A stretch of 49,153 bases of DNA from an uncultured Clostridium sp. (GTDB lineage: Bacteria > Bacillota > Clostridia > TANB77 > CAG-508), in assembly GCA_948468045.1 (NCBI GenBank), contig CAOKGO010000012.1:1-49153 (forward strand), given 5' to 3'. The translations under genes and the position numbers were made by a program. Shown one piece after another: positions 47,463 to 49,153 of this stretch. Position 1 is the first letter of the stretch. Each line of letters starts with the position of its first letter. Under the pieces are notes generated by a model. It ran no database searches and was not told where the DNA came from. It saw only the letters and a list, made by a program, of their open reading frames with translations.

Positions 47463-47468
47463 ATATTT

Positions 47469-47497
47469 ATTATACTTGAGATTTTTAGGAATGTCAA
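47469..47497 (-). promoter_or_regulatory. Consensus promoter of the antisense RNA
   Basis: Minus strand TTGACA (47492-47497), exactly 17 bp, TATAAT (47469-47474): a perfect sigma-A consensus, stronger than the toxin promoter, as expected for an antitoxin RNA. Confidence 0.8.
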
Positions 47498-47675
47498 ACA
47501 TTATTCAAATAAAATGTAAAATTTGCAGTGATAATTTTATTAATGCCTTATAAGTATTGAAAAAAACTTATTTACACCAATAATGCTTATAAAAATAACA
47601 TAATAAATCAATAGTTTCTCTATTAACATTTTTTTCATTAAATATATCTAGTTCTATAATATTAGTTGGGGTACA
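47498..47675. other. AT-rich intergenic DNA
   Basis: No gene, RNA or clear repeat recognised between the antisense promoter and the second direct repeat. Confidence 0.4.
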
Positions 47676-47800
47676 AAACACTTTGCAGATGTTTCACCCC
47701 AACTATTGATATTGAGCCCAAAAAATCAACCAGATTTTATTTTCTGATTGATTTTTGTATCTCTGTTCTGTAAAAAGTTTGAACAGATACGTCGTTGGTG
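47676..47800. repeat. Direct repeat copy 2: tRNA trailer cassette
   Basis: Second copy of the 46884-47010 repeat, a few bases different (TCACCCC for TCACCCCC). Here the adjoining tRNA 3' end is recognisable as tRNA-Phe. Confidence 0.8.
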
Positions 47801-47840
47801 GCTTCACCTGGAATCGAGCCAGGGACACAGGGATTTTCAG
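47796..47840 (-). other. 3' half of a tRNA-Phe gene: candidate attachment site
   Basis: Minus strand CTGAAAATCCCTGTGTCCCT, then the T-arm CCTGGCTCGATTCCAGG and acceptor TGAAGCC-ACCA. Homology begins in the anticodon loop (GAA anticodon) and the 5' half is absent. A 3' tRNA fragment followed by the native terminator is the usual att scar of an element integrated in a tRNA gene. The element would extend to the right, where an oriT-like hairpin and a relaxase gene lie. Confidence 0.75.
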
Positions 47841-48218
47841 TTTTCGTACTTCTTTGATATTTAATAATAGATAAAATCATTTAATGTTGTTTAAACTGTT
47901 GAAAAATAAGCAAAATTTAAACTTTATTCTTAAAAATATTTAAAAATAAATAATTATCAAAATGACCTTTTTCAAATAAGTTTTTTAGATATTTTTTAGA
48001 TAAAATTAAAACTTACTATTGATAATAATATTTTGAAAAAATCCTATAACAAAAATAAGAGTATATAAAATTACTCTACCTCATACAATAAATCGCCTTA
48101 AAAACGATTTTGAGGGTTAATTGAATAAGAAGAAACAGACTACTTGTAGTTTTAAGCTACAGGTAGTTTTTTTGTTTTAAAAGAGAAATGCAACACCTCT
48201 TAAAAAGTGTTTGGTGTG
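47841..48218. other. Left end of the mobile element, no gene; terminator at 48140-48173
   Basis: Very AT-rich. One clear hairpin, CTACTTGTAG (48140-48149) with CTACAGGTAG (48157-48166) plus T7, is an intrinsic terminator on the plus strand. Upstream, AATCG-CCTTAAAAA-CGATT could be part of a structured leader or small RNA ending at that terminator; I cannot identify it. Confidence 0.45.
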
Positions 48219-48377
48219 ATGAGCCGATGCTATAAAGTTCATTCGTATTTGTATAAGCAGTCTAATTATACAAAATGCGTGAGTGAGATTTTAGAACACA
48301 GACTCACAATAATAAAAGAGTATTCGGTGGCAAAACTTGAATGGATTTGTAATTGTAAAAAGTTTGGGCAAGTATGA
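48219..48377 (+). CDS. Possible 52-residue small protein
   Basis: ATG at 48219, giving MSRCYKVHSYLYKQSNYTKC, VSEILEHRLTIIKEYSVAKL and a Cys-containing end. No clear ribosome site (GTGTTTGG only) and no known family. It overlaps the next small frame by about 40 bases. Low confidence. Confidence 0.3.
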   Translation: MSRCYKVHSYLYKQSNYTKCVSEILEHRLTIIKEYSVAKLEWICNCKKFGQV

Positions 48378-48531
48378 ACAAAGATACTTAAATGTATCTG
48401 CAATTATAGTAGTAATATTACTACTTACTAGACTACCTATGAAACAAGGCGAACGACTGATGGTTTCTGGCTTTATAGGTGTAATAATTCTATTTTTCAT
48501 AAATGGGATTATTACACCTAATTCACTTTAG
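48337..48531 (+). CDS. Possible small two-helix membrane protein
   Basis: 64 residues from a TTG start with a weak GGTGG site. Two hydrophobic helices (VSAIIVVILLLTRL and VSGFIGVIILFFINGIITP) joined by a basic loop. The TAG stop lies inside a perfect 11-bp inverted repeat. Probably an element-borne membrane peptide; function unknown. Confidence 0.4.
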   Translation: MNGFVIVKSLGKYEQRYLNVSAIIVVILLLTRLPMKQGERLMVSGFIGVIILFFINGIITPNSL

Positions 48532-48597
48532 CTCTCTCCCCTCTGGTTTCTACTTTGAACTGCTAAAGTGAATACAAAAAAGCATAAGTGCTTTTTT
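48522..48597 (+). terminator. Paired hairpins ending the small membrane gene
   Basis: TTCACTTTAGC (48522-48532) with GCTAAAGTGAA (48562-48572), then AAAAAAGCA/TGCTTTTTT (48576-48597), a terminator for both directions. More AT hairpins follow: CTCAC arms near 48600-48632, CATAAAAATTGC/GCAAATTTTTATG and AACCTAAAAATGC/GCAATTTTTTAGGTT up to 48700. Confidence 0.65.
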
Positions 48598-48726
48598 GTT
48601 GTGAGTAAAAAATTTATTTTTTTCTCACATTCATAAAAATTGCGACAAGCAAATTTTTATGAAAAAACCTAAAAATGCGAATAGCAATTTTTTAGGTTTT
48701 GGGGTGTGGGGTTGCCAAAACCCTGC

Positions 48727-48754
48727 CATACGACAAACTTGTTTGTCTAGTATG
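48727..48754 (+). other. oriT-like palindrome upstream of the relaxase gene
   Basis: CATAC-GACAAAC-TT-GTTTGTC-TA-GTATG, a two-part near-perfect palindrome 50 bp before the relaxase start. MobV relaxases nick next to such inverted repeats just upstream of their own genes, so this is the likely oriT. The nick site itself cannot be read from the sequence alone. Confidence 0.55.
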
Positions 48755-48803
48755 TTAGACATTCAAAGAATATCTTGAGCAAAGAAGGAGGTTCAAAGAA
48801 GAT

Positions 48804-49153
48804 ATGAGTTATGCTATTATACGAAATGATAAATTAACAAGAGTGGATGCACAAGGATCATACATTCACAATGATAGAAGGTCAAAAGGTCATTCTAATA
48901 AAGATATTGATCCTACAAGAACACATCTTAATTTTTGGTGTAAGAAGAATGAACTAACTTATATAAAAGAATTTGATAAAATAAAAAAAGAATATGATTT
49001 AAAAGGCACTATTAGAAGTAATAGTAATATCATGTGTGAGATGATGATTACTTCTGATAATGCCTTTTTTAATAAAATTGGTTTAGAAGAAACAAAAAGA
49101 TATTTCAAAGAAAGTTATAAATTTGTATGTAATTACAAAAATCTTGGAGAAAA
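48804..49153 (+). CDS. MobV-family relaxase (Mob/Pre), 5' part, cut by the window end
   Basis: Open from an ATG behind AAGGAGG to the window edge, at least 116 residues. MSYAIIRNDKLTRVDAQGSY, HNDRRSKGHSNKDIDPTRTH and LNF are the conserved N-terminus of MobV (Pre/Mob) relaxases, including the HNxR and NxxIDxxRT motifs. The enzyme nicks oriT and stays bound to the 5' end during mobilisation. Together with the oriT-like hairpin and the tRNA-Phe scar it indicates an integrated mobilisable element continuing to the right. Confidence 0.9.
   Translation, partial: MSYAIIRNDKLTRVDAQGSYIHNDRRSKGHSNKDIDPTRTHLNFWCKKNELTYIKEFDKIKKEYDLKGTIRSNSNIMCEMMITSDNAFFNKIGLEETKRYFKESYKFVCNYKNLGE

Larger units (their letters stand above)
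47186..47464. repeat. Inverted repeat bracketing the small toxin-like locus
   Basis: 47186-47219 (ATAGGAAATGA ... GTGGTTTTGCC) recurs inverted at 47430-47464 with a few differences in the middle. Each arm lies directly downstream of an outward-mirrored promoter, so both convergent transcripts begin with nearly the same ~34 bases. Confidence 0.75.

Overview
The window comes from a low-GC, anaerobic, spore-forming Firmicute, most likely an uncultured gut-type member of the Clostridia. The support is very AT-rich coding DNA, AGGAGG-type ribosome sites, an H-type small acid-soluble spore protein, a YtxC-like sporulation protein, many Asn/Thr-rich secreted proteins, and the gene orders rpsO-pnp and rimP-nusA-ylxR-ylxQ-infB-rbfA-nrnA-truB. 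I cannot name the species.

Layout. 1-5.1 kb: transketolase N-subunit, a broken pilin/FGE-like gene, an RNHCP zinc protein and a uridine-kinase-like nucleoside kinase. 5.2-10.6 kb: sspH, repeats, and carA-carB behind a leader peptide and attenuator. 10.7-16.1 kb: a WG-repeat surface protein, tgt, queA and a membrane metallopeptidase. 16.2-16.7 kb: a compositionally foreign gene. 16.7-21.7 kb: pnp, rpsO, coaE, dfrA, thyA. 21.9-28 kb: a Cys-rich small protein, a cadherin-like membrane protein, cysS and a class A PBP. 28-38.2 kb: the translation operon plus a glycosyltransferase. 38.3-46.3 kb: a type III toxin-antitoxin-like locus, small enzymes, tRNA-Leu, a papain-like surface protease, ytxC and a Nudix gene. 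46.3-49.15 kb: accessory DNA with a BRO pseudogene, a type I toxin-antitoxin-like locus, tRNA-derived attachment sequence, and an oriT-like hairpin beside a MobV relaxase cut by the window edge.

The most striking observation is translational. Eight times, in seven resident genes (WG protein, tgt, metallopeptidase, PBP twice, truB, ylxQ, rimP), the reading frame breaks at an in-frame CGG codon. Skipping one base there (C, then GGA or GGT) restores the full-length protein, with glycine at the junction. I found no in-frame CGG in resident genes that is read through normally. The only ordinary in-frame CGG codons are two in the foreign-looking gene at 16305. This suggests +1 decoding of CGG-N in this organism (a hungry CGG codon or a quadruplet-reading tRNA). 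A sequence-specific assembly artefact remains the main alternative.

A second theme is a dense population of short palindromic repeats. REP-like elements with a GGGACA core sit exactly on the TGA stop codons of several genes, and a separate ~140-bp three-hairpin element occurs six times between genes.
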